Assembly (NCBI GenBank): GCA_036560445.1
Contig: DATBRG010000035.1
Location: 1 to 64,000, forward strand
Length of the DNA stretch: 64,000 bases
Direction: 5' to 3'
From: DATBRG01 sp036560445
Lineage (GTDB): Bacteria; Pseudomonadota; Gammaproteobacteria; Burkholderiales; Methylophilaceae
Part shown: piece after piece, positions 50,254 through 58,993 of the stretch
How the letters are laid out: the number at the start of each line of letters is the position of its first letter
Position numbering within the stretch: position 1 is the stretch's first letter
Position numbers and translations under genes: made by a program
The notes under the pieces: model-generated
Databases searched by the model: none
What the model saw: only the letters and a program-made list of their open reading frames with translations
What the model was told of the DNA's origin: nothing

Positions 50254-51090
50254 ATGGCTACCTATGCAATCGGCGATATCCAAGGCTGCTACCATTCTTT
50301 TCAGCAGCTACTTAAGCACATCCATTTCGATCCCCAACAAGACCGCTTATGGCTGGTGGGCGACCTTATTAACCGTGGCTCAGGTTCACTTGAAGTTTTG
50401 CGTTGGGTTTATGCACATCGGTCGGTTATCGTCACAGTTCTCGGTAACCATGATTTGCACACGCTTGTAGTAGCTGAAGGTTTTGTGAAGGCGAGCAAAG
50501 GGGACACATTGCAAGAATTGCTCGAGGCGCCGGATTGTCATGACTTGTTAAGCTGGTTGCGGCAGCAATCCATGATTCATGCTGAGCATGGCTATCTTAT
50601 GGTACACGCGGGTTTGCTCCCTGAGTGGACAGCGAAACAAGCGCTGGCTCTAGGGGCTGAAATAGAGCAGGCATTGAGAAGCCGTAATTATCGCGATTTT
50701 CTCGCACAAATGTACGGTAACCTGCCTAATCATTGGGATAGTGAGTTGCAAGGTATAAACCGCTTAAGGTTGATTACCAACGCCATGACACGGTTACGTA
50801 TTTGTAATGCGGATGGCGTGATGGATTTCAAGTTCAAGGGTAAATTGCAAGATACCCCAGTGGGTTATACCCCTTGGTTTGATATGCCTGGTAGAAAGTC
50901 AGCCGATACCACGATTATTTTTGGGCATTGGTCAGCGCTAGGGTTGCAGCAGCGTGAAAACATCTTCGCGCTGGATACTGGCTGTTTATGGGGTGGTGCG
51001 TTAACTGCCTTGCGGCTGGACGATAGAAAAATCTATCAGGTTCCATGCAGTCCACAAGATTCGCCTAGGAAGATTGCTCATGCAAATTGA
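50254..51090 (+). CDS. apaH: symmetrical bis(5'-nucleosyl)-tetraphosphatase ApaH
   Basis: A 278-residue metallophosphatase that splits Ap4A to two ADP and also removes Np4 caps from mRNA. PPP-family metal motifs are present: GDIQGCYHSFQQLL, GDLINRGSGSLEVLRW, GNHDLHTL and VHAGLLPEW, with the later GHWSALG. No recognition sequence for regulation is evident. The gene converges on olsA with a 26-bp overlap of coding ends. Confidence 0.95.
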   Translation: MATYAIGDIQGCYHSFQQLLKHIHFDPQQDRLWLVGDLINRGSGSLEVLRWVYAHRSVIVTVLGNHDLHTLVVAEGFVKASKGDTLQELLEAPDCHDLLSWLRQQSMIHAEHGYLMVHAGLLPEWTAKQALALGAEIEQALRSRNYRDFLAQMYGNLPNHWDSELQGINRLRLITNAMTRLRICNADGVMDFKFKGKLQDTPVGYTPWFDMPGRKSADTTIIFGHWSALGLQQRENIFALDTGCLWGGALTALRLDDRKIYQVPCSPQDSPRKIAHAN

Positions 51091-51835
51091 GCCGTTTGGC
51101 TATCGTGTGTTTTGCCAGAATGGATAAATCCCGCCGCTCGTAGCCTTTTGCCGGGATGGGTGCGGCAAAATGCAGCTCAACTACTGGTGAGTGCTGGGCA
51201 ATTACCTGCTGCATCGATTCCAGTAAGCTCATCTCGCCAAAATAGGCCATCTCAATATTTGGGCTGCCATCTGTATTCGTGTAACGAATCGAAACCGGCC
51301 AGATTTTTGCCTCTGCATTAATTGCTGCCTGCATCAAGCTGCCTTTGAAGGGAAGAATCTGGGTGCCGTCTGAGGTTGTGCCCTCTGGGAAGAAGCATAG
51401 GCAATCGCCCGCCCGCAAACTATTTGCGGTAATCTCTACCATGCGCCCGGCATCTTGCCGCCTGGTACGCTCGGTGAACAGGGTGTCCACTTTTTCTGCA
51501 AACCAACCAAATACAGGCCAGCCACGGATCTCTGATTTTGCAACAAAGCGCACTGCATGGACGCTATTGAGCGCATGGATATCTGTCCAGGAAACGTGAT
51601 TAGCCACAAACATGGTACCGGTCACATCTTCACCGGGCAGCGTGCCATGGACAATGACACGGATATTGAGTATCGCCAGCAATTGCTTGCACCATCGGCT
51701 GATCCACCACTTGCGGCGCCTGGTATTGACTCTGGGCAGGATGACGCCAGCAATAAAGAAGCCATACAGGGTGTGTATGGCCAAACGAGTGCTGCGGAAA
51801 ATGCGGGTTATTTTAGTGGCGTGTCGGTTGCTCAA
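51065..51835 (-). CDS. olsA: lysophospholipid/lyso-ornithine-lipid O-acyltransferase (OlsA-like)
   Basis: A 256-residue PlsC-type acyltransferase. The NHxxxxD motif is NHVSWTDIHALN and the second motif is FPEGTTSDGTQILPF. One membrane segment (about 17-35) is near the N-terminus. Lying 11 bp after an OlsB-like N-acyltransferase gene, it is best read as OlsA, which adds the second fatty acid to lyso-ornithine lipid; PlsC activity is the alternative. Confidence 0.85.
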   Translation of the reverse strand: MSNRHATKITRIFRSTRLAIHTLYGFFIAGVILPRVNTRRRKWWISRWCKQLLAILNIRVIVHGTLPGEDVTGTMFVANHVSWTDIHALNSVHAVRFVAKSEIRGWPVFGWFAEKVDTLFTERTRRQDAGRMVEITANSLRAGDCLCFFPEGTTSDGTQILPFKGSLMQAAINAEAKIWPVSIRYTNTDGSPNIEMAYFGEMSLLESMQQVIAQHSPVVELHFAAPIPAKGYERRDLSILAKHTIAKRLNLHEQSS

Positions 51836-51846
51836 GTCTATCCAGG

Positions 51847-52596
51847 TTATTTGAAAAAGTGTGCTGCATAACGCCGGTTGAGCCGTGATAGCGGCAACAT
51901 CACCAGCATGTCAGCGGTGTTAAAGTCAGGATCCCATGCCGGTTCACCGCAGATATAGGCGCCTAAGCGCAAGTAACCTTTGATTAATGAAGGGCAGGCT
52001 ACTTCCATATCCTTGTTTAGTGCCTCCAGTGGCAGTGGGCAGCGCGGGAATACACGGTACTCAGGCGGCGAAAGGTAATCCTGCTGTAGTCTATGATAAA
52101 GGCTTGCCGCCATATGCCCACCATCGGCCATGCCTACACTGCCGCAACCTATCATGTATTCATAACGATTAATCTGCATATATTTGGCTAATCCCGCCCA
52201 TAACAGCGTTATCGTACCACCATGTCGATAATCCTGATGTACGCAGGCGCGACCGACTTCTACAGTACGGTCAAACAGATGCTCCAGACGGCTAAGGTCG
52301 AACTCACCAGCCGAGTAGTAGCCACCAGCTTCGTTTGCCATGCTTGGGCTCAGGATACGGTAGGTGCCGACCACCATGCCGCTGCTACTATCACGTATCA
52401 GTAAATGATCACAAAATGCATCGAACCCATCGCGATCATGACCATCATGGCTTGTTATTGAGGCCCCCATCTCTTCAGAGAACACCTTGTAGCGCAAACG
52501 TTGAGCTTCTGCGACTTCAGATGGATTGCGGGCAAAACTATAAGTTAGCTGACCATTTTCCTGGTGCAGGCCACATGAAGAATGCTGTTCAAGCAT
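51847..52596 (-). CDS. olsB: L-ornithine N-alpha-acyltransferase (OlsB-like)
   Basis: A 249-residue protein of the GNAT-like OlsB family, which transfers 3-hydroxyacyl groups from ACP to ornithine. Typical blocks are AEAQRLRYKVFSEEMGA, FDAFCDHLLIRD, VGTYRILSP, VEVGRACVHQDYRHGGTITLLWAGL and YMIGCGSVG. It precedes olsA, and together the two would make ornithine lipids, a phosphorus-free membrane lipid often made under phosphate limitation. No Pho box was found upstream. Confidence 0.88.
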   Translation of the reverse strand: MLEQHSSCGLHQENGQLTYSFARNPSEVAEAQRLRYKVFSEEMGASITSHDGHDRDGFDAFCDHLLIRDSSSGMVVGTYRILSPSMANEAGGYYSAGEFDLSRLEHLFDRTVEVGRACVHQDYRHGGTITLLWAGLAKYMQINRYEYMIGCGSVGMADGGHMAASLYHRLQQDYLSPPEYRVFPRCPLPLEALNKDMEVACPSLIKGYLRLGAYICGEPAWDPDFNTADMLVMLPLSRLNRRYAAHFFK

Positions 52597-52695
52597 TTTG
52601 CTCCCCCAACTAAATTTTAGACAAGGGAGACTTTACGAATTTTACGTGACGGGATGGTTACTGAATTTTGAAGTTTCAGTGATTATGTTATTTGC

Positions 52696-53151
52696 CTAGT
52701 GGCTAACGCGTGTTACACCGCCACTCTCTAGCAGGCGCACTTTTTCACCCGGTTGGAATTGTTCGTCCGCTTCTTGTACCACTGCTACAAGGCTGCCGTT
52801 ACTATCGAGTTTAACGGTGATTTCAATACCATCCTTGCGCGTCAAGCCTTCTTCAGCAGCAGAGCCAGCAATTGCCCCAGCTACAGCACCAATCACCGCA
52901 GCAATGGCTGAACCCTTGCCATTACCGATGGTACTGCCGGCAATCCCGCCAACAGCAGCGCCCCCAACTGTACCTACCGGGCTCTTGGTACCTTCCAGTT
53001 TGACTTGTCTTACGCTTTCAACCACGCCGGTTCTGACCGTTTGTACCTTGCGAGCTTCTTCACGACTGTAGACACTGCCTGAATTTGAGCTGGCGCAAGC
53101 GCCGAGCATAGCAGATAAAACTAGAAGGGCAATTGTTTGTATAGTACGCAT
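52696..53151 (-). CDS. glycine-zipper (SlyB-like) outer-membrane lipoprotein
   Basis: A 151-residue lipoprotein with lipobox LGAC (Cys19). The centre (about 60-100) is a Gly/Ala-rich glycine-zipper 2TM domain: VGTVGGAAVGGIAGSTIGNGKGSAIAAVIGAVAGAIAGSAAEEG. The C-terminus is a small beta domain (DGIEITVKLDSNGSLVAVVQ...EKVRLLESGG). SlyB-type proteins stabilise the outer membrane. It ends 11 bp before the kinase gene's stop... it lies just upstream of that convergent-free minus-strand pair. Confidence 0.88.
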   Translation of the reverse strand: MRTIQTIALLVLSAMLGACASSNSGSVYSREEARKVQTVRTGVVESVRQVKLEGTKSPVGTVGGAAVGGIAGSTIGNGKGSAIAAVIGAVAGAIAGSAAEEGLTRKDGIEITVKLDSNGSLVAVVQEADEQFQPGEKVRLLESGGVTRVSH

Positions 53152-53162
53152 CGTATAACTCC

Positions 53163-54122
53163 TTATTTATTCGATCCAGTCTCACCGGACAATGTATGGT
53201 CTACCAGAGCCTGAGTGTAAATTGCCTCAATATCCGCCTTGGTCGGCTTGTGGTTCTGCCCACCGCGGCTACCAATCTTGATTGCCCCCATCACCGATGC
53301 CAGGCGACCGCAGGTGGGCCAATCCCAGCCGCGCGCAATGCCATATAGCAAGCCCGCACGGTAAGCATCACCACAGCCAGTGGGGTCGACAATCATTGAG
53401 GCTTCAACGCAAGGGATATCAAATCGTTGACCATCAGCATAGATGGCCGAACCCTTGGAGCCTAATGTAACTATCAGCGCCTTGACCTTGCTCGCCAGTG
53501 TTTGCAGGCTATGACCAGTTTTTTCCTGTAATAGTTGCGCTTCGTAATCGTTCACCGCCAGATAGTCAGCCATTTCGATGAATTGCATCAGCTCTTCACC
53601 GTTAAACATAGGCAAGCCCTGGCCAGGGTCGAACATGAATGGGATGCCGGCTTCAAAGCATTCACGTGCATGCTGGAACATTCCATCACGGCCATCCGGC
53701 GCAATGATTGCCAACGTGGCGTCTTTAGCGTCTTTTACGCTGTTCTGGTGTGACTCATTCATCGCGCCTGGGTGGAACGCAGTGATCTGGTTATCGTCCA
53801 GGTCGGTAGTAATGAACGCCTGCGCAGTGTAGCTGCTAGGGATGGTCTTGATATGGGTGCTGTCCAGGTTGTTACTGTTTAGCCAGCTGCTATAGTTGCC
53901 GAAGTCCTCACCCACCGTAGCCATAATGAGTGGCTTGTCTTCGAGTAATTGCAGGTTATAGGCGATGTTGCCTGCAGTACCACCGAATTCGCGGCGCATC
54001 TCTGGCACGAGAAAAGCCACATTGAGGATGTGAATTTTTTCAGGCAGGATATGGTGTTTGAACTTATCCCTAAAAACCATAATAGTGTCATATGCCAGTG
54101 AGCCACAAATCAGAGTATGCAT
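53163..54122 (-). CDS. PfkB family carbohydrate (adenosine-kinase-like) kinase
   Basis: A 319-residue ribokinase-fold kinase. The N-terminal Gly pair is in RREFGGTAGNIAYNLQLL, and the catalytic Asp and anion hole are in VDPTGCGDAYRAGLLYG. The N-terminal HTLICGSLAYDTIMVFRDKF and overall layout resemble adenosine kinase-like members, but the substrate cannot be set. The frame extends to 54215; ATG 54122 gives the standard family start. The glycine-zipper gene follows 11 bp downstream and is probably co-transcribed. Confidence 0.9.
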   Translation of the reverse strand: MHTLICGSLAYDTIMVFRDKFKHHILPEKIHILNVAFLVPEMRREFGGTAGNIAYNLQLLEDKPLIMATVGEDFGNYSSWLNSNNLDSTHIKTIPSSYTAQAFITTDLDDNQITAFHPGAMNESHQNSVKDAKDATLAIIAPDGRDGMFQHARECFEAGIPFMFDPGQGLPMFNGEELMQFIEMADYLAVNDYEAQLLQEKTGHSLQTLASKVKALIVTLGSKGSAIYADGQRFDIPCVEASMIVDPTGCGDAYRAGLLYGIARGWDWPTCGRLASVMGAIKIGSRGGQNHKPTKADIEAIYTQALVDHTLSGETGSNK

Positions 54123-54207
54123 GGTTATTCTTTTGCGTTGAAAGCGCTCATTATCCTGAGCGTAAGCCTCACGGGCAAGCATTGAACCAACTGCTGAGCT
54201 AATTAAT

Positions 54208-55860
54208 ATGAACAATCTTGCAGAGTTGTTACAGCAATGGAGCCACGAACCACATAGGGTGCTTTATCGGCAGTTTGTTGACGATCAATGGCGTGATTAT
54301 GATGTGGCCACCCTGCTAAAGCTTGTGGCTCGCTGGCGCGCGGGTTATGTCGCAGCAGGCATGCTCGCGGGCGACCGTATCGCACTGTGTATGAAGAATG
54401 GCGTGCAATGGGTTGTTGCCGATTTGGCTGCACACAGCGCTGGTTTGGTTGTGGTCCCACTTTATGTTGATGACAACGCAGAAAATATCGCTTGGTGCCT
54501 GCAAGATTCGGGCGCACGTTTGCTGGTTACCGACCACTTACGTTTTTTACCTGGCTTGCAAGAAAAGCTGGCCGATTTGCCGCAGATGGTTTTGGTACGG
54601 GGGGTTGCCAAAGAGCCAACTGTACATATGGATGAATGGCTACCTGATCAGGATTCTCAGTTTTCTATTGTCAATCAACCCGCAGATACGCTTGCCACGA
54701 TTGTTTATACCTCCGGCACTACTGGGCGCTCCAAAGGAGTGATGCTGTCGCATTACAATATATTGACTAATATTGCAGGTATTGTTGATGCCTGCATTGT
54801 TTACGGTGATGACCGCCTGTTATCAGTACTGCCGATGTCGCATATGTTCGAACGGACGGCTGGCTATTATCTGCCTTTGAATGCAGGCGCCATGGTGGTT
54901 TACTGCCGTGGAGTGAATGAGCTGGCCCAGGATCTTGTTGAACAGCAGCCAACCGCCATCATGGCAGTGCCACGGCTATTTCAGCGCATATTGACCCGTA
55001 TCGATGAGCGCTTGGCGCGGGCCCCCATTCAGCGCTGGATGTTCCAGTTGGCAGCGTGGGCAGGTTGGCGGCGATTCAACCAGCAGGGGCGTTTCTATGA
55101 CCCGCTAATTCTTCATACTATTTATCCCAAAATCTCACGAACCTTGAAAGAGCGCCTGGGCGGGCACTTGCGCGTAGCGGTAATGGGTGGCGCCGCTCTG
55201 GATAAGCGCGTAGCTGAGGTATTTATCGGTCTCGGGTTAACCATGTTGCAAGGTTATGGCCTGACGGAAACTTCGCCTGTGATTTCAGTTAACCGTTTTG
55301 AAAATAACAATCCTGCCTCTGTAGGGCCTCCCATGATTGGCGTGGAAATCAAGCTTAGCCCGGCTTCTGAGCTCATGGTACGAGGCTCGCTGGTGATGCA
55401 GGGGTACTGGAAAAACCCGACAGCAACGCAGTTGATTATTGATAGTGAAGGCTGGCTTAATACTGGGGATATTGTCGAAATCAAGGATAACCGGATTTAC
55501 ATCCGTGGCCGTAGCAAGAACATTCTGGTGTTATCTAACGGCGAGAAAATCGCACCAGAGGATATCGAGAAAGCTTTGCTGCAAGATGCCACCTTTGAGC
55601 AGGTGATGGTCATTGGCGAGGGTAGACCATACCTGGCGCTGGTTACAGTGAGCAAGGAAAAGGACGAGCAAGCGTTGCTACGTCATGCAAACCAACTTAT
55701 ACGGCATTTGCCCCGCTATGCACGAATACGCCGGGTAATCGTGGCGCATGAGCCATGGACTGCGGAGAACGATATGTTGACGCCTACACTTAAATTGAAG
55801 CGTGATGCAGTTTACAAGCTTTATGAGCGGCAGATAGAGAAGATATATCGCAGTATTTGA
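54208..55860 (+). CDS. AMP-dependent synthetase/ligase (long-chain acyl-CoA/ACP synthetase type)
   Basis: A 550-residue adenylate-forming enzyme that activates a fatty acid. The P-loop is IVYTSGTTGRSKGVMLSHYN. The A5 motif is LQGYGLTETSPVISVN, the A7/A8 region is EGWLNTGDIVEIKDNRIYIRGRSKNILVLSNGEKIAPEDIE, and the late Lys is in LTPTLKLKRDAV. The FadD15-like layout (HMFERTAGYYLPLNAGA) suggests long-chain substrates. It diverges from the kinase and converges on a TetR gene. Confidence 0.92.
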   Translation: MNNLAELLQQWSHEPHRVLYRQFVDDQWRDYDVATLLKLVARWRAGYVAAGMLAGDRIALCMKNGVQWVVADLAAHSAGLVVVPLYVDDNAENIAWCLQDSGARLLVTDHLRFLPGLQEKLADLPQMVLVRGVAKEPTVHMDEWLPDQDSQFSIVNQPADTLATIVYTSGTTGRSKGVMLSHYNILTNIAGIVDACIVYGDDRLLSVLPMSHMFERTAGYYLPLNAGAMVVYCRGVNELAQDLVEQQPTAIMAVPRLFQRILTRIDERLARAPIQRWMFQLAAWAGWRRFNQQGRFYDPLILHTIYPKISRTLKERLGGHLRVAVMGGAALDKRVAEVFIGLGLTMLQGYGLTETSPVISVNRFENNNPASVGPPMIGVEIKLSPASELMVRGSLVMQGYWKNPTATQLIIDSEGWLNTGDIVEIKDNRIYIRGRSKNILVLSNGEKIAPEDIEKALLQDATFEQVMVIGEGRPYLALVTVSKEKDEQALLRHANQLIRHLPRYARIRRVIVAHEPWTAENDMLTPTLKLKRDAVYKLYERQIEKIYRSI

Positions 55861-55869
55861 GTTGGAACA

Positions 55870-56433
55870 TTAGTTCTTGAGTGCCAGCTCGATCAATATC
55901 TTGGCAGCTTTCTTTGCATATTTGATTGCGCCGGAGCCACGTTTCATTTGTTCCGCCTGCATTGAGCCCTCAATCAGAAGTGATAACTGCAAGGCGAGGC
56001 CGTCAGCATCTTTTACTCCGGCATCCAAGGCCAACCCGGCCAAGTAGCTCCTGAATTGTCGAGATTGTTCTGCTGATAAGCGATGTACAGGATTTTCTTC
56101 ATTGGGAAATTCGGCGGCAGCTGTAATAAATGCCATGCCACGAAAATCCGGCGCAGTTACCCACTCCTCAAGGAAGTCGAACAGCTTTTGTAATTTCTCG
56201 GATGGTTTTTTGGTGTTGCTAGCGAGTTTGTCAGATAACCAACTCTGAAAATCCTGGTGACCCTTCTGCAATACTTCTAGGATCAGGTCTTCCTTGGTGT
56301 GGAAATATTTGTATAAAGTCATTTTGGTCGTGCCAGCCACGGCTACGATGGTATCCACGCCGGTGGAGTTGATTCCACGGGTTTGGAATAGATCGGAGGC
56401 CACATGCAGTATTTTTTCACGAAGGACTGACAT
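55870..56433 (-). CDS. TetR/AcrR family transcriptional regulator
   Basis: A 187-residue regulator. The HTH spans about 5-50 (REKILHVASDLFQTRGINSTGVDTIVAVAGTTKMTLYKYFHTKEDLILEVL), followed by a ligand domain (about 80-185) with KLFDFLEEWVTAPDFRGMAF. It is divergent from the SRPBCC gene, whose leader carries a perfect 16-bp dyad, so it likely controls that gene. The ligand domain closely resembles the N-terminal part of the membrane protein at 57284-58033. Confidence 0.91.
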   Translation of the reverse strand: MSVLREKILHVASDLFQTRGINSTGVDTIVAVAGTTKMTLYKYFHTKEDLILEVLQKGHQDFQSWLSDKLASNTKKPSEKLQKLFDFLEEWVTAPDFRGMAFITAAAEFPNEENPVHRLSAEQSRQFRSYLAGLALDAGVKDADGLALQLSLLIEGSMQAEQMKRGSGAIKYAKKAAKILIELALKN

Positions 56434-56627
56434 GATTAATTTAGCTCAAATTTTATAAAATGAATCCCTACTTTAGCATCAAACAGTAATCGCCGCTATA
56501 TTTACAGGTAAGTAATATATGCTGCTGTTCTCACGAGATCTATTCTCAATTTTTATCATAAACCCCTTGTTTGAAACAGAGTTATTTTTTTATATACCCT
56601 TTACATAATAAATATTAATGTATAAAG

Positions 56628-56643
56628 TATACAGGTCTGTATA
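56628..56643. promoter_or_regulatory. 16-bp operator-like dyad
   Basis: TATACAGGTCTGTATA is a perfect palindrome with a 2-bp centre, 42 bp before the SRPBCC start and just after a TATAAA box (56621-56626; TTTACA at 56600 with a 15-bp spacer). It fits the size and position of a TetR-family operator. A second AT-rich dyad (56639-56655) overlaps it. Confidence 0.6.
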
Positions 56644-56684
56644 TACAATATATACGGTTAATTAAACAAAATTAAGGAAATTTT

Positions 56685-57215
56685 ATGAAAAAGTCACTAT
56701 CTCTAGTTGCGCTGCTGGCAATGGCGTTTTCTGTAAATGTGTTCGCTGCCCCGGCTAAGACGTTATCGGTTAAGGAGAGTGTTGAGTTAAATGCCCCTGC
56801 GGATGTGGTTTGGGCGAAAGTGAATAACTTCGGCGATTTGGGCGCATGGCATCCTGCCGTTGCCAAGACCGAGATCACTGCAGGAACCAACAATGAAAAG
56901 GGCGCTGTTCGCGTTCTGACTTTACAAGATGGCGGCAAGATTACTGAAAAGTTGCGCGCATACAACGGCAAGAAAATGTCATATGAGTATGAAATCGTTG
57001 AGGGGGTGCTTCCTGTCAGTCACTATGTTTCTACTATTACCGTGAAGGCTGATGGTAAAGATAAGAGCGTTGTAGTGTGGGTAGGTCATTTCAAGCGCAA
57101 GGATACTGCAGCTACTCCAGCAGCAGGTCAGGATGACGAAACCGCGGTTAAAACAATTACTGGTGTATACAAAGGTGGCTTGGATAACCTGAAGAAGCTC
57201 GTAGAAGCAAAATAA
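56685..57215 (+). CDS. secreted SRPBCC (polyketide-cyclase/START-like) family protein
   Basis: A 176-residue exported protein with signal peptide ending NVFA-AP (about residue 22). The SRPBCC fold is shown by VKESVELNAPADVVWAKVNNFGDLGAWHPAVAKTEI and VRVLTLQDGGKITEKLRAYNGKKMSYEYEI, ending in a long helix (TGVYKGGLDNLKKLVEAK). Such proteins bind small hydrophobic ligands. The promoter dyad and divergent TetR gene suggest ligand-dependent control. AAGGAAA precedes ATG 56685. Confidence 0.88.
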   Translation: MKKSLSLVALLAMAFSVNVFAAPAKTLSVKESVELNAPADVVWAKVNNFGDLGAWHPAVAKTEITAGTNNEKGAVRVLTLQDGGKITEKLRAYNGKKMSYEYEIVEGVLPVSHYVSTITVKADGKDKSVVVWVGHFKRKDTAATPAAGQDDETAVKTITGVYKGGLDNLKKLVEAK

Positions 57216-57233
57216 CTAATCAGTACCTGTACA

Positions 57234-57265
57234 AACAACAAGGGCGCCTCGGCGCCCTTGTTGTT
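57234..57265. terminator. bidirectional intrinsic terminator
   Basis: A 15-bp stem (AACAACAAGGGCGCC / GGCGCCCTTGTTGTT) with a 2-nt centre lies between the SRPBCC gene and the convergent unusual membrane protein. It is very stable, though the U-run is short. Confidence 0.82.
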
Positions 57266-57283
57266 TAATGAATTGTCTAGAAC

Positions 57284-58033
57284 TCAGCCTGTAGAGTTCT
57301 TCATCAGCATCGGGGTATAGTTGCAACGTACCTTCTGCATCAGTTTGTTTGCCAAGGCCTGATCTTCAACCTTGTCAGAGACTTGCCCCCCAACTACATC
57401 GTGCATGTAAACCGTTTGTTGCGATTCTGGAATCATCAGTGCCTCGGGATACTGGCAAACACCGGTACGCATTTGTTCAATGGTTGAGAGCATGGCGGCG
57501 GTTTGCATTGGGCTGGCTATATTCGACTCGGCGCTAATGGTGTTGTTAACTACACGCGTATTCGGGCTAATGTTGGCGTCTGGGGTTTTCGTTACGCCGA
57601 GCAATAATAAGCTGCTTATGCTGGTAATCAAGAATACGCTAGCAGCCATAGCGTAGGCTGAACGTTTACTAATAGAGTGGTCTTTCTCGGTCTGTGCCTT
57701 TATCAGTGCCTGGGCAACTTGTCGTGCATGCTTGCTGGCAGAGCAACCGGGAGAGTGCAATTCTTGTTGCAACATACTGGTTGTCATGAAATACAGCTGC
57801 TGTGCCAGCGCCTCGGGGTCCTGTGCTCCACTAGCGATAGCCTGTGCCGTGAGATATTCCAGCAACGCTTGCGGCTGCTCAATATCCATTTGAGAATGGC
57901 TGAGTTGATCGCGCATGTGGGGCGCATCTAGCCAGTCGCCCAAAATATCAAACATGGCAAGCAGGCGTTCACGCGGCGTGAGCCCTGTTTTTTTTATCAT
58001 GCCCAGAAACCAGGCTGAATTAAGAATATCCAT
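57284..58033 (-). CDS. membrane protein with TetR_C-like N-terminus and no HTH
   Basis: A 249-residue protein. Residues about 19-114 align by eye with the ligand-binding domain of the TetR protein at 55870-56433: TPRERLLAMFDILGDWLDAPHMRD versus KPSEKLQKLFDFLEEWVTAPDFRG, and ALAQQLYFMTT versus ALQLSLLIEGS. No HTH precedes it. One membrane helix follows (about 126-147, after KRS, so N-in), then a 100-residue periplasmic part with Cys193 and Cys237. It may be a sensor or decoy that has lost DNA binding. It lies on the minus strand, before hemJ. Confidence 0.7.
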   Translation of the reverse strand: MDILNSAWFLGMIKKTGLTPRERLLAMFDILGDWLDAPHMRDQLSHSQMDIEQPQALLEYLTAQAIASGAQDPEALAQQLYFMTTSMLQQELHSPGCSASKHARQVAQALIKAQTEKDHSISKRSAYAMAASVFLITSISSLLLLGVTKTPDANISPNTRVVNNTISAESNIASPMQTAAMLSTIEQMRTGVCQYPEALMIPESQQTVYMHDVVGGQVSDKVEDQALANKLMQKVRCNYTPMLMKNSTG

Positions 58034-58046
58034 TATTTATCTGCAC

Positions 58047-58460
58047 TTAGAACGGTTTTAACTCAACTAGAAGTATAACCCCAATCAGGAAAAACACAGG
58101 GATTTCATTAAACCAGCGATAGTAAACATGGCTCCGAGTATTGCGGTCGTGTTTAAAATCGAGCAACAGTTTGCCGCAGTAAATATGGTAAATCACCAGC
58201 ACGGCTACCAGTGCCAGCTTGGCGTGCAGCCAGCCTCCTGTGATACCGTATCCAAGCCACAACCAAACTCCTAAAGCGATAGTCAGTACGGCACCGGGAG
58301 TCATGATGCCGAAGTAAAGTTTACGCTCCATGACTTTAAAGCGCGCGATGCTGGGCGCGTCGTCAGACATGGCGTGATAGACAAACAGGCGTGGCAGATA
58401 GAACAAGCCGGCAAACCAGGTCACCATGAAGATGATATGCCAGGCTTTGACCCACAGCAT
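58047..58460 (-). CDS. hemJ: protoporphyrinogen oxidase HemJ
   Basis: A 137-residue, four-helix membrane protein of the HemJ (UPF0093/CopD-like) family that oxidises protoporphyrinogen IX in haem synthesis. The invariant His is in LWVKAWHIIFMVTWFAGLFYLPRLFVYH and the Lys/Arg-rich element in ERKLYFGIMTPGAVLTI. The final RWFNEIPVFFLIGVILLVELKPF is typical. The ATG overlaps the upstream TlpA-like stop (ATGA), so the two genes are coupled. Confidence 0.93.
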   Translation of the reverse strand: MLWVKAWHIIFMVTWFAGLFYLPRLFVYHAMSDDAPSIARFKVMERKLYFGIMTPGAVLTIALGVWLWLGYGITGGWLHAKLALVAVLVIYHIYCGKLLLDFKHDRNTRSHVYYRWFNEIPVFFLIGVILLVELKPF

Positions 58461-58993
58461 CAGCTGAGTTTTCCGGCGTTAGCTGGTTTGCCCAGCTGCT
58501 TGTCTAGTAATTCGCGCAGTGAAGCAAAGTCCATTTCGCCGATCACCTTGCGAACTATTTTCCCCTGTTTATCGACGATGTAAGTCGTTGGGGTCAAGGC
58601 CACTTCATCAAACTTCTCCGCCATCTCTCCAAGACCGTCATGCATTACTGGGAATGGCAGTGCATTCTTTTGTGTGTAATTCAGTACCTGGCTGGGTGGG
58701 TCATAAGACATAGCAACGGCCACCAGTTCAAAACCTTCTTTATGGTACTGGTTATAGGTTTCAATTAACTTCGGCATCTCGGCGATACAGCCGGGACAAT
58801 CTGTCGCCCAGAAGTTGACCAGCACCATCTTGCCCTTGAGGCTGGACATGGCAATTTTCTTGCCTTCAATGGTAGTAAATGTCACGTCTGGTGCAGGTGT
58901 TTTCCTCGTCAATGAAAAGCCAAGAAAAGCCAACAAAGCGAGAATGACGATGGGAATAATAAATTTGCGAATGCTAATAAAATTTTGTTTCAT
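58460..58993 (-). CDS. TlpA/ResA-like membrane-anchored thioredoxin
   Basis: A 177-residue protein with one N-terminal helix (about 12-28) and a periplasmic thioredoxin fold. The redox site is WATDCPGCIAEMPKL (CPGC), followed by FELVAVAMSYDPPSQVLNYTQKN and LTPTTYIVDKQGKIVRKVIGEM, as in TlpA and ResA. Such proteins reduce cysteines during cytochrome c or CuA maturation. The overlap with hemJ links it to respiratory haem supply. Confidence 0.9.
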   Translation of the reverse strand: MKQNFISIRKFIIPIVILALLAFLGFSLTRKTPAPDVTFTTIEGKKIAMSSLKGKMVLVNFWATDCPGCIAEMPKLIETYNQYHKEGFELVAVAMSYDPPSQVLNYTQKNALPFPVMHDGLGEMAEKFDEVALTPTTYIVDKQGKIVRKVIGEMDFASLRELLDKQLGKPANAGKLS

